DNA of 64,000 nt from an uncultured Collinsella sp. (GCA_900555555.1 USLK01000003.1:1-64000), one strand, 5' to 3'. Numbered from the stretch's first letter, positions 27,336 to 37,019 are shown. Numbers and translations: made by a program. The notes: a model not told the origin generated them from the sequence alone.

Positions 27336-28862
27336 ATGGCCTGGCACACCCTGGGCACCGCCCGCACCGCGCTGCACATCACCGGTCGCCGGTTCGTCGA
27401 TGACACCGCCCGCGATGCACGCAACATCAGCGCCAGCCTACGCGTGTTCGTCCTCACCGTCGTCGTTTCGGTCCTTATGGGTGTTGCCGGATGGGCGTTC
27501 CTCCTGTCTTTGCGTACCGTGACGAGCATCCGCGAGGCCAACCTGTGGCTATTCGCCCTCCTCCCCCTGGTCAACGTGACGACCGTCTGGCTGTACCACA
27601 ACCACGGCCTGCGCGCCTCGCGCGGCAACAACCTGGTGATCGATTCCACCCTCACCGGCACGCACATCCACGCCCGCATGGGCCTGCTCACCTTTGTCTG
27701 CTCCACCGCCACGCACCTCGCCGGCGGCTCGGCCGGACGAGAGGGCGCTGCGGTGCAGATCGGCGGAACCATCGCCAGCAATGTGAGCGCGCTGTTCAAG
27801 GTGCGCGACCACGACCGCCGCGACCTCATGATGGCCGGTATCTCCGCGGCATTCGGAGCGGCATTCGGCACCCCGCTCGCGGGTGCGTTCTTTGGTATGG
27901 AGATGTGCTTCGTGGGCAAGCTCGACTACTCGGCGGGTCTGTATTGCCTCACGGGCTCGTTCATCGGCAACGCGGTCTCGCGCATGCTGGGCAGCGAATT
28001 CGCCTTCCAAACCATTCCCGTGGTCCCCGATCTCTCCCTCGCCACGCTCGCGCTCGTAATACTCGCCGGCGTGGCGTTTGGAGCCATGGCACGGCTGTTC
28101 ACCCTGACCATCCGAACCGTCAAGCGCCTGTACGGCCGCCTGTTCCCCAACTACCTGGCACGCGCCGCGGCTTCGGGCGCCATGCTCGCCCTGCTGTTCA
28201 TCGGCTTTGGCCTGTACCGCTATGGCGGACTGTCCGAATGGCTGCCCGGCGCGGCGTTCCACGGCCAGACCACCCTGGCGGACGCGTTCCTCAAGCTCGC
28301 CCTCACCGCCCTCACCGTTGGCGTGGGATTTCAGGGCGGCGAGGTCACGCCGCTGTTTGGTATCGGTGCCGCACTGGGAGGATGGATCGGCACCATCACG
28401 CTGGGCGACCCGGGATTCATGGCGGCGCTCGGCATGGTGGCCATGTTCGGCAGCGCGCTCAACGTACCCATAACCACCATCATGCTGGGGATAGATATGT
28501 TCGGCTCGGGCGCCGGGGCGTACTTCGTTATCGTGAGTTTCATTTCCTACCTGGTTGCCGGCCATCGTGCGCTCTATCCCGCCCAACGCATCGTGACGCC
28601 CAAGCGCCGCTCGCTCAAACAGGACGTTGGCCTCACCGTCGCCGACGTCATCGAGCGCCACGGCGATCCGTTGGAGGAGCTCATCGAGGGCATCAGCGCC
28701 GCATCCGAGGCCGCAGCCGGCCCCGTCGAGAACGGTGATGGTGAGACCGGTGGGGTCCCGGATCGCGCCGCCGCCAAGACCGCGACCAGCTCGGAGGCCG
28801 CCGGCGACCCCTCCACCACCGACCCCACCGACAATCCCTCGCCCACCAAGCACGACAACTAG
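27336..28862 (+). CDS. CLC-family anion transporter, CLC-F (fluoride)-like
   Basis: A 508-aa membrane protein with the CLC pore motifs GSAGREGAAVQ (gating Glu136) and GFQGGEVTPLFGIGA. The second differs from chloride-type GGIFAPL motifs and matches the GGEVTP form I associate with the CLC-F fluoride/proton antiporters. The first ~430 residues are the CLC core. The remaining ~75 are a low-complexity tail rich in Glu, Ala, Asp and Thr, without CBS domains. ATG 27336 has AGGAGG five bases upstream. I could not recognise a fluoride riboswitch (crcB motif) in the leader. Family certain, ion preference inferred. Confidence 0.88.
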   Translation: MAWHTLGTARTALHITGRRFVDDTARDARNISASLRVFVLTVVVSVLMGVAGWAFLLSLRTVTSIREANLWLFALLPLVNVTTVWLYHNHGLRASRGNNLVIDSTLTGTHIHARMGLLTFVCSTATHLAGGSAGREGAAVQIGGTIASNVSALFKVRDHDRRDLMMAGISAAFGAAFGTPLAGAFFGMEMCFVGKLDYSAGLYCLTGSFIGNAVSRMLGSEFAFQTIPVVPDLSLATLALVILAGVAFGAMARLFTLTIRTVKRLYGRLFPNYLARAAASGAMLALLFIGFGLYRYGGLSEWLPGAAFHGQTTLADAFLKLALTALTVGVGFQGGEVTPLFGIGAALGGWIGTITLGDPGFMAALGMVAMFGSALNVPITTIMLGIDMFGSGAGAYFVIVSFISYLVAGHRALYPAQRIVTPKRRSLKQDVGLTVADVIERHGDPLEELIEGISAASEAAAGPVENGDGETGGVPDRAAAKTATSSEAAGDPSTTDPTDNPSPTKHDN

Positions 28863-28985
28863 CCGCGATTCGTCATATAACACTCATGCGTTCACGCCCT
28901 CACGCCACGCCCATACAACGCGGGCACGGGGGCGCTACACTAGACAGCTAGCATGCAAACGGTTCGCAAACAGAAAGGCCCCACG

Positions 28986-29942
28986 ATGGCCGTCACCCCC
29001 GTCAACAACCTGCTGGGAAAGACCCTCATCATCGTCAACCCCCAAGCGCAGTCCGGCGCCGCGGCAAACGCGGCCGAACGCCTCAAGCGCTTCCTCACCA
29101 TGTACCTGCACGAGGAGAACTTCCAGGTCGCCCTTACCGAGCGCCCCCGCCACGCCACCGAGCTGGCGGCAAACGCCGGCGGCTTCAACACGGTCCTGGC
29201 CCTGGGCGGCGACGGCGTGATCCACGAGGTGGTGGCGGGCCTCATGCGTCTTCCCCGCTCCAGCCGCCCCACCCTGGGCGTGGTCCCCGTGGGTTCGGGC
29301 AACGACTTCGCCCGAACGCTGGGCCTCACCGACTGCACGGGCAAGGATTTCGCGCACCTGCTGGGCACGGAGCGCGTGGCCATCGACGTAATCCGCGTGG
29401 ACCACGACCATGGCACCGAATATGTAGACGAGACGTTCTCCATGGGCCTGGATGCGGCCATCGGCCTGGGCACGCACGACCTGCGCTACACCACCGGCCT
29501 CTCGGGCATGCCGCTGTACATGGCCAGCGCCGCACGGGCGTTTGGGCGCGACTACCGCGCATTCGCCACGCGCTGCAGCTTTGATGGCGAGCCCGCCGAG
29601 GACCTGTGCACCATCACGTTCGCCGTCCAAAACGGCCCCACCTACGGCTCCGGCTTCCAGATCTGCCCCGATGCGGACCCGTGCGACGGGCTTATGGACA
29701 TCTGCTACGCCTGCGGCCCTGCGCCCCGCTTGATTGCCCTGCCGGTTTTTCTCTCGGCCCAAAACGGCAAGCACGTCAACCACAGGCACATCGTGATGCG
29801 CCGTGCCGAGCATCTGCACATGGAGCTGTCCGAACCGAACTTTCCCATCCAGGTGGACGGCGAGAGGCTCTATGCGTCCACGCTCGACCTGAGCATCATG
29901 CCGGCCGCGCTCAACGTGTTCAGGCCCATCGTCACCAAATAG
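28986..29942 (+). CDS. Diacylglycerol kinase / YegS-type lipid kinase
   Basis: A 318-aa lipid kinase of the DagK/sphingosine-kinase fold. Signatures are IIVNPQAQSG at the N-terminus, VLALGGDGVIHEVV (the GGDG nucleotide loop) and VVPVGSGNDFARTLGL. The C-terminal beta-sandwich ends with PIQVDGERL. It probably phosphorylates diacylglycerol at the membrane for phospholipid recycling. ATG 28986 has GAAAGG seven bases upstream; an earlier in-frame ATG at 28953 has no site. It follows the CLC gene by 123 bases without a visible terminator. Confidence 0.93.
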   Translation: MAVTPVNNLLGKTLIIVNPQAQSGAAANAAERLKRFLTMYLHEENFQVALTERPRHATELAANAGGFNTVLALGGDGVIHEVVAGLMRLPRSSRPTLGVVPVGSGNDFARTLGLTDCTGKDFAHLLGTERVAIDVIRVDHDHGTEYVDETFSMGLDAAIGLGTHDLRYTTGLSGMPLYMASAARAFGRDYRAFATRCSFDGEPAEDLCTITFAVQNGPTYGSGFQICPDADPCDGLMDICYACGPAPRLIALPVFLSAQNGKHVNHRHIVMRRAEHLHMELSEPNFPIQVDGERLYASTLDLSIMPAALNVFRPIVTK

Positions 29943-29989
29943 TAAAACGCCCCGGAACAAGCCTGATCATCGATGCGTGCTCCGGGGCG
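29943..29989. terminator. Terminator between the lipid kinase and lacI-type genes
   Basis: Perfect 9-bp arms CGCCCCGGA (29948-29956) and TCCGGGGCG (29981-29989). On the minus strand it is followed by TTTTAC, so it mainly serves the regulator; both convergent genes end here. Confidence 0.75.
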
Positions 29990-30032
29990 CAGCGGACCCG
30001 GCCCCAAACGGGACAAGATTCCGGCGGCTTCC

Positions 30033-31061
30033 CTACAGGCAGGCGTCTGCCACGGTCTTGCGCACCACAAGCATACCGGGAATGCGTATGGCCTGCGGGG
30101 CCTCACCCGGATCAAACGGTTTCACAGCGCTCTCGAACACCGTCCGCCCGCGCTTGTGCAGGTCGAATCGAACCGTGGTGAGCTCGTTGTTGGGCAGGAA
30201 ATTGTCGAGTGAGTCGTCGACTCCGACCACGCTCACCTGACGGGGGACATCGATTCCGCGATCCATGAGAGCGGCGATGACACCCATGGCCATCTGGTCG
30301 TTTGCGGCGTATACCGCCGTCATCTTCTTGTCGTCGGCGAGCTTGAGCCCGATGTCGTATCCGCTCTGCGCGGACCAGTCGCCATGCATCGGTTCGATCG
30401 GCTCGATGCCGGCATGCACCAGAGCGTCCCTCCAGCCCGCCTCTCGAAAGGTATTGTCGATCGAATACTCGGGGCCGGCAACATAGCGGATCTGGCGATG
30501 CCCGTGCTCGAAGAGGTGGTTCATGACCATCGCCGAGCAGCCGTAATGATCGGAATCGACCGTGGTGCACAGCGGGTGCGCGTACATGGTCACCAAAACG
30601 GTGTTCATACCGTTTTGCGGCTCAAAGGATTCGAAATCAGGAGCCATGCGACTCATGCCGATAATCATGGCGTCAACGGGAAGCTCCGCCATACGGCGCG
30701 AAGCCTCCTCGAGGGAGAACCGCTCGGTCTTGCTCATCTCGATCAGCGTGATAGCGTACCCGTGGTCGCGCGCGGCGGAGCTGATGCCGTCGAGCATGGT
30801 GAGGTTGCCGATCTGGGTGATGTCGTTCACGCACAGGCCGACCGAGTGATACGCTCCCCCGCGCAACGACCTGCCGGCGTAGTTGGGCCGGAACCCCAGT
30901 TGCTTCATGGCCCCACGAACCCGCTCGCGCGTCTTGTCGTTCACGTTGGGCAGGTTGTTGACCACGCGCGAGACGGTCTGCTGCGACACACCGGCAGCGG
31001 CGGCGACATCGGCCATGGAGACCGAACGGGAACGGACGGATTGGGGAGTCGGATTGGCCAT
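30033..31061 (-). CDS. LacI-family regulator of the galactose operon
   Basis: A 342-aa LacI/GalR-type repressor. Helix-turn-helix and hinge are clear: SMADVAAAAGVSQQTVSRVVNN, then VRGAMKQLGFRPNYAGRSL. A periplasmic-binding-protein-like effector domain follows to the end (ending MLVVRKTVADACL). It is divergent from galM-galK-galT with 270 bases between start codons, the usual arrangement for a local regulator, so galactose or a pathway intermediate is the likely inducer. ATG 31061 has GAGGAGG five bases upstream. Confidence 0.92.
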   Translation of the reverse strand: MANPTPQSVRSRSVSMADVAAAAGVSQQTVSRVVNNLPNVNDKTRERVRGAMKQLGFRPNYAGRSLRGGAYHSVGLCVNDITQIGNLTMLDGISSAARDHGYAITLIEMSKTERFSLEEASRRMAELPVDAMIIGMSRMAPDFESFEPQNGMNTVLVTMYAHPLCTTVDSDHYGCSAMVMNHLFEHGHRQIRYVAGPEYSIDNTFREAGWRDALVHAGIEPIEPMHGDWSAQSGYDIGLKLADDKKMTAVYAANDQMAMGVIAALMDRGIDVPRQVSVVGVDDSLDNFLPNNELTTVRFDLHKRGRTVFESAVKPFDPGEAPQAIRIPGMLVVRKTVADACL

Positions 31062-31199
31062 GCGGGCCTCCTCAACAAGGGACGATACAACGAATACACA
31101 TAGCTGCTTATTCTATCGTCTTAACAGGGCCTATAGATATTAATTGCGAATCGTCCAGCCCGAAAACCATTTACGGAAAAATACCTACCAGTCAACGGA

Positions 31200-31250
31200 A
31201 AGCGCGATACGCTATGATAATGCGTTGTGAGTACGTTAACATTCTAGTAT
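31200..31250 (+). promoter_or_regulatory. Candidate gal operon promoter and operator
   Basis: TATGATAAT at 31213-31221 is a good extended -10 candidate; no strong -35 is visible. Just downstream, TTGTGAGTACGTTAACATTC contains the palindrome GTTAAC. A matching half-site, TTAACAG, lies near 31120 on the regulator side. These may be binding sites for the divergent LacI-type protein. Confidence 0.35.
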
Positions 31251-31331
31251 GAATGCCACCGCGGCGCCACCACACGCAGGCCGCCGCTCAACAACGGGCC
31301 GCTCGGCCGACCCCCGACAAAAGGAGGATAC

Positions 31332-32402
31332 GTGGTCTCAAGCAAGCCTTTCGGGTCAACAGCTGACGGCCGCCGCGTCACCGTCTACGAACTGACCGCA
31401 GGTAAAGTCCACATACGCGTCATGGATTTCGGCGCCACACTGTTGGGTGTTGAGTGCCCGGACTCCCAGGGAACCATAGGCGACATCCTGCTTGGCTTCG
31501 ACTCCATCGAGGGCTATTTCGACGATCCGGCCTGCTACGGCTGCACCATCGGCCCGTCGGCCAACCGCACCGACAAAGGCGAGGTCACCATCGAGGGCAC
31601 CAGCTATCAGCTTCCGCAAAACGATGGCCCCAAGCAGGCCAACAACCTGCATACGGACCTCCAGCACGGCCTGCACAAGCGCCTGTGGGATGCCCGGGTC
31701 GATGAGCGGGCAAACGCCGTGACCTTCACCTGCCGTCTTGCCAACGGCGAGCTGGGACTGCCGGGCAACCGCACCTTCACGGCCCGCTTTGCGCTGGATG
31801 AGGGCGATGGGGGCGCCGTCCTGCACGTAGACTACGGCTGCACCACCGATGCCCAGACCTTCGTGAACATGACCAACCACAGCTACTTCAACCTGACCGG
31901 GCACGACACCGGCAGTGTGCACGATCAACTGGTGCAGATCGAGGCCGACGCCTTCCTGCCGCTGCGCGAGGACAACGTCTCCTGCGGCGAGGTGCGCCCG
32001 GTTGAGAACACGGCATTCGACTTCCGCACGCTCCATGCCCTGGGCGAGCGCATCGAAGATGAGGACCCCCAGCTTGTGAACGCCCGCGGCTACGACCACT
32101 GCTTCTGCGTACGCGGCTTTGAGCCCGACGGCTCCCCGCGTCCGGCCCTGCACGCCGAGGATCCCGTATCGGGCCGCACGCTCGATATCGCCATCACGGC
32201 GCCCGGCGCGCACCTGTACACGGGCAACTGGCTCGACGACTCCCCCGCTAAGGCCGGGGCAGCGTATACGCCCCGCTGCGGCTTTGCATTCGAGCCGGAG
32301 TTCTACCCCGACAACATGCACCACGCCGAGTGGCCGCATCCCGTATGCACACCCGAGCATCCCTACCGTTCATCCATCGCATACCGCTTTGGCACCAAAT
32401 AG
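31332..32402 (+). CDS. galM: Aldose 1-epimerase (galactose mutarotase)
   Basis: A 356-aa mutarotase interconverting alpha and beta galactose, the entry step of the Leloir pathway. Active-site elements are GPSANRTDKGEVTIEG, GLHKRLWDA (first His), FVNMTNHSYFNLTGHDTG (second His) and FEPEFYPDN (catalytic Glu). Start is GTG 31332, preceded by AAAAGGAGG. First gene of the galM-galK-galT operon. It lacks a signal peptide and is cytoplasmic. Confidence 0.93.
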   Translation: MVSSKPFGSTADGRRVTVYELTAGKVHIRVMDFGATLLGVECPDSQGTIGDILLGFDSIEGYFDDPACYGCTIGPSANRTDKGEVTIEGTSYQLPQNDGPKQANNLHTDLQHGLHKRLWDARVDERANAVTFTCRLANGELGLPGNRTFTARFALDEGDGGAVLHVDYGCTTDAQTFVNMTNHSYFNLTGHDTGSVHDQLVQIEADAFLPLREDNVSCGEVRPVENTAFDFRTLHALGERIEDEDPQLVNARGYDHCFCVRGFEPDGSPRPALHAEDPVSGRTLDIAITAPGAHLYTGNWLDDSPAKAGAAYTPRCGFAFEPEFYPDNMHHAEWPHPVCTPEHPYRSSIAYRFGTK

Positions 32403-32472
32403 GTCGTACCATCTAACCTAGGTATCAACCCCCTCCTGTCTGCAGGAAGGCTCAATCGGAAAGGAAACCACC

Positions 32473-33684
32473 ATGGCAAAGATCGCATGCCAGGCCGGCC
32501 TCGACCGCGCCCGTGAACTGTTCAAGGCCGAGTTCGGCACCCCCGCCGAGGGCGCCGAGGTCCTCTACGTCCATGCCCCCGGCCGCTCCGAGATCGCCGG
32601 CAACCACACCGACCACGAGGGCGGCCACGTTATCGCCGGCTCCCTGGACGTGGCGGTCGACGGCATCGCAGTTGCCAACGGCACCAACAAGATCCGCGTG
32701 GCAGACGACGGCTTCCCGCCGTTCGAGATCGAGCTCGACAACCTGGATGTGCACGAGGACGAGCTGGGCACCTCCGAGGCGCTCGTTCGCGGCATGGCGC
32801 ACGAGATCGCGGCTGTGGGCGGCACGCCGGCCGGTTTCGACTTCGCCTTCACCTGCTCCGTTCCCTCCGGTGGCGGCCTGTCCAGCTCCGCGGCCGTGGA
32901 GGCCGCATACGGCCGCGCCATGGAGGCCCTCTGGAAGTCCGAGCCCGTTGACGCCGTCACCCTGGCCCAGATGAGCCAGCGCACCGAGAACAACTTCTAC
33001 GGCAAGCCCTGCGGCCTTATGGACCAGGCGGCCGTGTGCCTGGGCGGCCTGTCCTACATGGACTTCGAGAACCAGGCCAAGCCTGCCACCAAGAAGCTCG
33101 AACTCAACTTCGAGGACCATGGCTACGCCCTCGTGCTGGTAAAGGTGGGTGCCGACCACGCCGCCTCCACCGACGACTACGCCGCCGTTCCCGGCGAGAT
33201 GCAGCAGGTTGCCGCCGAGTTCGGCAAGACCCGCCTGTGCGAGGTCAGCCAGGCCGACTTCGACGCAAAGCTCCCCGAGCTGCGCGCCAAGCTGGGCGAC
33301 CGCGCCTGCATCCGCGCCATCCATTACTGGTACGAGAACGACCTGGTGGACAAGCGCTGGGATGCCCTCAACGCCGGCGATATCGACACCTTCCTGACCC
33401 TCACCCGCGCTTCCGGCGCAAGCTCCGCCATGTACCTGCAAAACGTCACCGCCGAGCTGGGCAACAACCAGCCGGCCATGTACGCCCTGGGCCTGGCCGA
33501 GCATATCCTGGACGGCCGCGGGGCCGTGCGCATCCACGGCGGCGGCTTTGGCGGCACCATCCAGGCCTTCGTGCCGGTTGAGCTTGCAGACGAGTTCATG
33601 AGCAAGATGGACGCATGGCTGGGCGAGGGTTCCTCCCGCCGCTATGTCATCTCCGAGGAGGGGGCGTACGCAGCATGGCTGTAA
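32473..33684 (+). CDS. galK: Galactokinase
   Basis: A 403-aa GHMP kinase making galactose 1-phosphate. The galactokinase signature is present in slightly altered form (GRSEIAGNHTDHEGG). The phosphate loop is VPSGGGLSSSAAVEAA, the catalytic Asp region is GKPCGLMDQAAVCLGG, and the third motif is GAVRIHGGGFGGTIQAFV. ATG 32473 has GGAAAGG upstream. The 3' end overlaps the galT start by 10 bases, so synthesis of the two enzymes is coupled. Confidence 0.95.
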   Translation: MAKIACQAGLDRARELFKAEFGTPAEGAEVLYVHAPGRSEIAGNHTDHEGGHVIAGSLDVAVDGIAVANGTNKIRVADDGFPPFEIELDNLDVHEDELGTSEALVRGMAHEIAAVGGTPAGFDFAFTCSVPSGGGLSSSAAVEAAYGRAMEALWKSEPVDAVTLAQMSQRTENNFYGKPCGLMDQAAVCLGGLSYMDFENQAKPATKKLELNFEDHGYALVLVKVGADHAASTDDYAAVPGEMQQVAAEFGKTRLCEVSQADFDAKLPELRAKLGDRACIRAIHYWYENDLVDKRWDALNAGDIDTFLTLTRASGASSAMYLQNVTAELGNNQPAMYALGLAEHILDGRGAVRIHGGGFGGTIQAFVPVELADEFMSKMDAWLGEGSSRRYVISEEGAYAAWL

Positions 33685-35312
33685 CCGTTACCGTTCCGTC
33701 CGATTCCGAGCTGCGCTGTGCCGTCCAGGCGCTCGTCGACTACTGCTCCTGCCGCGAGCTCATCGGCCACGATGATCGCGCCTGGGCCTACAACACCGTG
33801 CTCGAATGCGCCGGCGCCACGGGCCCCGCACCCCAGACCGCCTGGGTGCTCGCCCAGGAGTCCGAGGTAGACTCCCCTGCCGACTTCAACCTCGAGGGCA
33901 CGCTCGACACCATCGCCGAGGCCGCCGTGAACAACGGTGTGGCCGAGGACACCGCCAGCGGCCGCGACCGCGCCTCCATGCGCATCATGGGCACGCTTAT
34001 GCCCAAACCCTCCGAGTGCATCAGCGAGTTCCACGGCCGTCTGGGGGTGGGCGAGCCGGTAAGCGCCACCGATTGGTTCTACAAGATGAGCTGCGATGCG
34101 GGCTACGTGCGCCGCGCGGCCATCGCCCGCAACATCTGTTGGGACACCCAAACCCGCTGGGGCAACCTGGAGATCACCATCAACCTGTCCAAGCCCGAGA
34201 AGGACCCGCGCGACATCGCGGCCGCCGGTGCCGCCAAGCCGTCCAGCGAGGTCTATCCGGCCTGCCAGCTGTGCATCGAGAACGAGGGCTACCCCGGACG
34301 CGGCGCCAGCACCGGCAGCGCGCACCCCGCACGCCAGAACCTGCGCATCATCCCCATCGAGCTGGGCGGCGACCGCTGGGGGCTGCAGTACAGCCCGTAC
34401 GCGTACTTCAACGAGCACTGCATAGCCATGAGCTGCCACCACCGCCCCATGCACATCGATGCCGAGGCGCTCGAGTGCCTTCTGGACTTTGTGGACACGC
34501 TGCCACATTACTTCATCGGCTCCAACGCCGACCTGCCCATCGTGGGCGGCTCGATCCTGTCGCACGACCACTACCAGGGCGGCGCGCATGAGTTCGCCAT
34601 GATGAAGGCGAAGGTCGCCGGCGAGTTCACCATCCCGGGCTTCGAGGGCGTGGAGGGCGCCGTCATGCAGTGGCCGCTGTCGGTCCTGCGCCTGCGCGGA
34701 ACGGACCGCACGCAGGTGGCCGCAGCCGCCGTGCACGTGATCGACGCCTGGCGCGCCTGGTCCGACGCCGAGGCGGGCGTCGTGGCCCGCTCCGAGGACG
34801 GAACCCCGCACAACACCGTTACCCCCATCGTCCGCCGCGTCGACTCGCTCGACCGCCCGGGCGGGGACATCTACGAGGTGTTCTTGGCCCTGCGCTGCAA
34901 CATCACCACCGATGAGCACCCCATGGGCGTGTTCCACCCGCATGCCGAATGGCACCACATCAAGAAGGAGAACATCGGCCTGATCGAGGTCATGGGCCTG
35001 GCCGTGCTGCCCCCGCGCCTGGTGGGCGAGCTCGGCGCCGTCGAGGATTTGCTCGTCGACGCCGCCTCCGGCACGATCGACGCCGCGGGACTGGCCGCCG
35101 CGCTCGAGGCCAACGAGCTGGCCGCGCCGCACGCCGCATGGGCCGAGGACGTCTTTGCCCGCCGCGGTGCCCAGATCTCCAAAGAGACCGCCCAGGATAT
35201 CGTTCGCGAGGAGGTCGGTCAGGTCTTTAGCCATGTGCTTGAAGACGCCGGGGTCTTCAAGTGGGACGAAGCCGGCCGCGCCGCCCAACAGCGCTTCATC
35301 GATTCCCTCTAA
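33675..35312 (+). CDS. galT: UDP-glucose-hexose-1-phosphate uridylyltransferase, type 2
   Basis: A 545-aa uridylyltransferase of the Gram-positive type-2 family, unrelated in length to the ~350-aa E. coli enzyme. Typical segments are YFNEHCIAMSCHHRPMHID, HYFIGSNADLPIVGGSILSH and DHYQGGAHEFAM, with the nucleophile region in the HDHYQGG part. It transfers UMP between galactose 1-phosphate and UDP-glucose. Start ATG 33675 lies within galK. galE is not in this operon and must be elsewhere. A strong terminator follows. Confidence 0.95.
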   Translation: MAVTVTVPSDSELRCAVQALVDYCSCRELIGHDDRAWAYNTVLECAGATGPAPQTAWVLAQESEVDSPADFNLEGTLDTIAEAAVNNGVAEDTASGRDRASMRIMGTLMPKPSECISEFHGRLGVGEPVSATDWFYKMSCDAGYVRRAAIARNICWDTQTRWGNLEITINLSKPEKDPRDIAAAGAAKPSSEVYPACQLCIENEGYPGRGASTGSAHPARQNLRIIPIELGGDRWGLQYSPYAYFNEHCIAMSCHHRPMHIDAEALECLLDFVDTLPHYFIGSNADLPIVGGSILSHDHYQGGAHEFAMMKAKVAGEFTIPGFEGVEGAVMQWPLSVLRLRGTDRTQVAAAAVHVIDAWRAWSDAEAGVVARSEDGTPHNTVTPIVRRVDSLDRPGGDIYEVFLALRCNITTDEHPMGVFHPHAEWHHIKKENIGLIEVMGLAVLPPRLVGELGAVEDLLVDAASGTIDAAGLAAALEANELAAPHAAWAEDVFARRGAQISKETAQDIVREEVGQVFSHVLEDAGVFKWDEAGRAAQQRFIDSL

Positions 35313-35360
35313 GCTGCTCTGCGCCTTACCCCGGGCGTTTGAATAGCTTCCCTTTCCTTA

Positions 35361-35398
35361 CACCCATCGGTCCACACGACGCCGATGGGTGCCTTTTT
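35361..35398 (+). terminator. Terminator of the gal operon
   Basis: Perfect 10-bp arms CACCCATCGG (35361-35370) and CCGATGGGTG (35382-35391), followed by CCTTTTT. Confidence 0.92.
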
Positions 35399-35429
35399 AT
35401 GCAGCGACAACACGGGTTGCACCAGCGCG

Positions 35430-36857
35430 CTACGCCTGCCTGGCCGCACGCTCGCGACGCGCCATACGCCAGCGCACCACGGCTAGCACAAAGCCCACCA
35501 CCACGAGCGCGGCCGTGAGCCAATAGGCCCAGCGATACCCGTAAAAGAAGATCTCGGGCGCACCGGCTACGTACCCGGTGACACGGTATCCGGCCTTGGC
35601 GCTCATCTGGCCGTACAGCACCGCCATGCCACCCGAGATACCCAGCGCCATACCCATGTTCTGCGCGAGGCTCTGCACGCTGCCCACAAACCCCAACGCA
35701 TCCTCAGGCGCCGCGCTCATGACGAGCGCGTTGTTGGGGCTCTGGAACATGGAGGTACCCAACGACATAAGGGCCACGAACGCCACGATCTGCACGACAG
35801 GGCTATCCTGCGAGAGCGACCCCACGGCAAAGATGCCCAGCGCATACACGCCCAGTCCCACCACTGTGGGAACATGGCACCCGATACGATCGGACAGCGA
35901 ACCGGACAGCGGTCCAACAAAGGCATTGACCAGCGGAATCACCGCAAACAGCAGACCGGCGACCTCGGGTGAGAACCCATGGGCATCCTGGAAGTAGAAC
36001 GGCAGGACGATCTCGGTGGACCCGATGGCCACGAAACTTATGAGGCAGACCACGACGCTGATGTCGAACACGCGTCCACGGAAGATGGAAAGCTGCGCCA
36101 GCGGCTGCACGCACCGGCGCTCATGCAGCACGAACCCCACCAGCAGCAGCGCACCGGCGAACAAGACCGCGCCCAAAAGGGGCGTGAAGCCCCGCTCTAT
36201 GAGCGTGACCGAGCATAGGGCGAGCGCCATGCCCGGTACGAGCAGCACCGCGCCCAAGGTGTCGAAGCGCGCGCCATCGCGCTCGGGACGCCCGAACGGC
36301 AGCGTCTTGAACCCCGCGATCAGGGCGATCGCCGCCACCGGAACGTTCACCCAGAAAATGAACTCCCACGGCAGCACGGACACGATGGCGCCGCCCAGCA
36401 CCGGGCCGCACATCATGCCGAGCGCCACGAAGCTCGCCAAGAGGCCCAGGGCGCGCCCCAGCTCGCGAGCGGGAAACGTCTCGGTGATGATGCCCATGTT
36501 GTTGGCCATGGTGGCCGCGGCGCCTATACCCTGCAGTGCACGGGCCACCAGCAGCATCTCAAACGAGCTCGCAAGGCCGCACAGAAGCGACCCCACGCCA
36601 AAAACCGCCACGCCCACCTGGAACAGATGCACTTTACCGAATAGATCGCCCAGGCGACCGAACACCAGCAGCACGGCGCAGATGGCGATCAGGTACACCG
36701 ACGCCACCCATTGGATGGCATCGAGCCCCACGCCGAGCTCCTTTTGCATCACCGGCAGCGCAACGTTCACGATGCTCGAATCCAGCGTGGACATGAACGT
36801 CATCACCAGCACGGTGATGAGGATGGCCCATTTGTTCTTGTGGCCCGCAGCCCCCAT
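35430..36857 (-). CDS. MFS drug exporter, DHA2 (EmrB/QacA) type
   Basis: A 475-aa permease with about 14 helices. The DHA2 motif LDSSIVNVALPVMQKELG follows helix 1, then motif A variant GRLGDLFGKVHLF and motif C region LGMMCGPVLGGAIVSVLPW. Such pumps expel lipophilic drugs, bile salts or metabolites by proton antiport. The substrate is unknown. ATG 36857 has GAGGGGG six bases upstream; the in-frame ATG at 36893 lies in the terminator hairpin before it and is unlikely. The gene starts just downstream of a terminator-like structure. Confidence 0.92.
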   Translation of the reverse strand: MGAAGHKNKWAILITVLVMTFMSTLDSSIVNVALPVMQKELGVGLDAIQWVASVYLIAICAVLLVFGRLGDLFGKVHLFQVGVAVFGVGSLLCGLASSFEMLLVARALQGIGAAATMANNMGIITETFPARELGRALGLLASFVALGMMCGPVLGGAIVSVLPWEFIFWVNVPVAAIALIAGFKTLPFGRPERDGARFDTLGAVLLVPGMALALCSVTLIERGFTPLLGAVLFAGALLLVGFVLHERRCVQPLAQLSIFRGRVFDISVVVCLISFVAIGSTEIVLPFYFQDAHGFSPEVAGLLFAVIPLVNAFVGPLSGSLSDRIGCHVPTVVGLGVYALGIFAVGSLSQDSPVVQIVAFVALMSLGTSMFQSPNNALVMSAAPEDALGFVGSVQSLAQNMGMALGISGGMAVLYGQMSAKAGYRVTGYVAGAPEIFFYGYRWAYWLTAALVVVGFVLAVVRWRMARRERAARQA

Positions 36858-36891
36858 ACAGCCCCCTCTTCCATCTACACCCCCGAAACAC

Positions 36892-36948
36892 AAAAAGAGG
36901 GCGGATCCCTGGCTTCATAGCAGCATGGAGCTGGGAACCCACCCTCTT
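36892..36948 (-). terminator. Long terminator-like hairpin before the MFS gene
   Basis: On the minus strand, AAGAGGGTGG pairs with CCGCCCTCTT (one G-T) around a 37-base loop that can itself fold, then TTTTTG. It lies after the nitroreductase gene and only about 35 bases before the MFS start, so it could terminate the first or attenuate the second. Confidence 0.6.
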
Positions 36949-37019
36949 GCGGGGTTCGTTATCGATTACACCCATTAAACCACGGGCCGACATGCCTCGT
37001 CAAAGCTCAAACGCAATCC

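Noticed and set aside
36892..37019. T-box leader before the MFS gene, because of a GAGGGTGG word
   Set aside because: The following bases do not complete the T-box antiterminator (TGGNACCGCG), and no specifier stem is visible; an ordinary terminator explains it.
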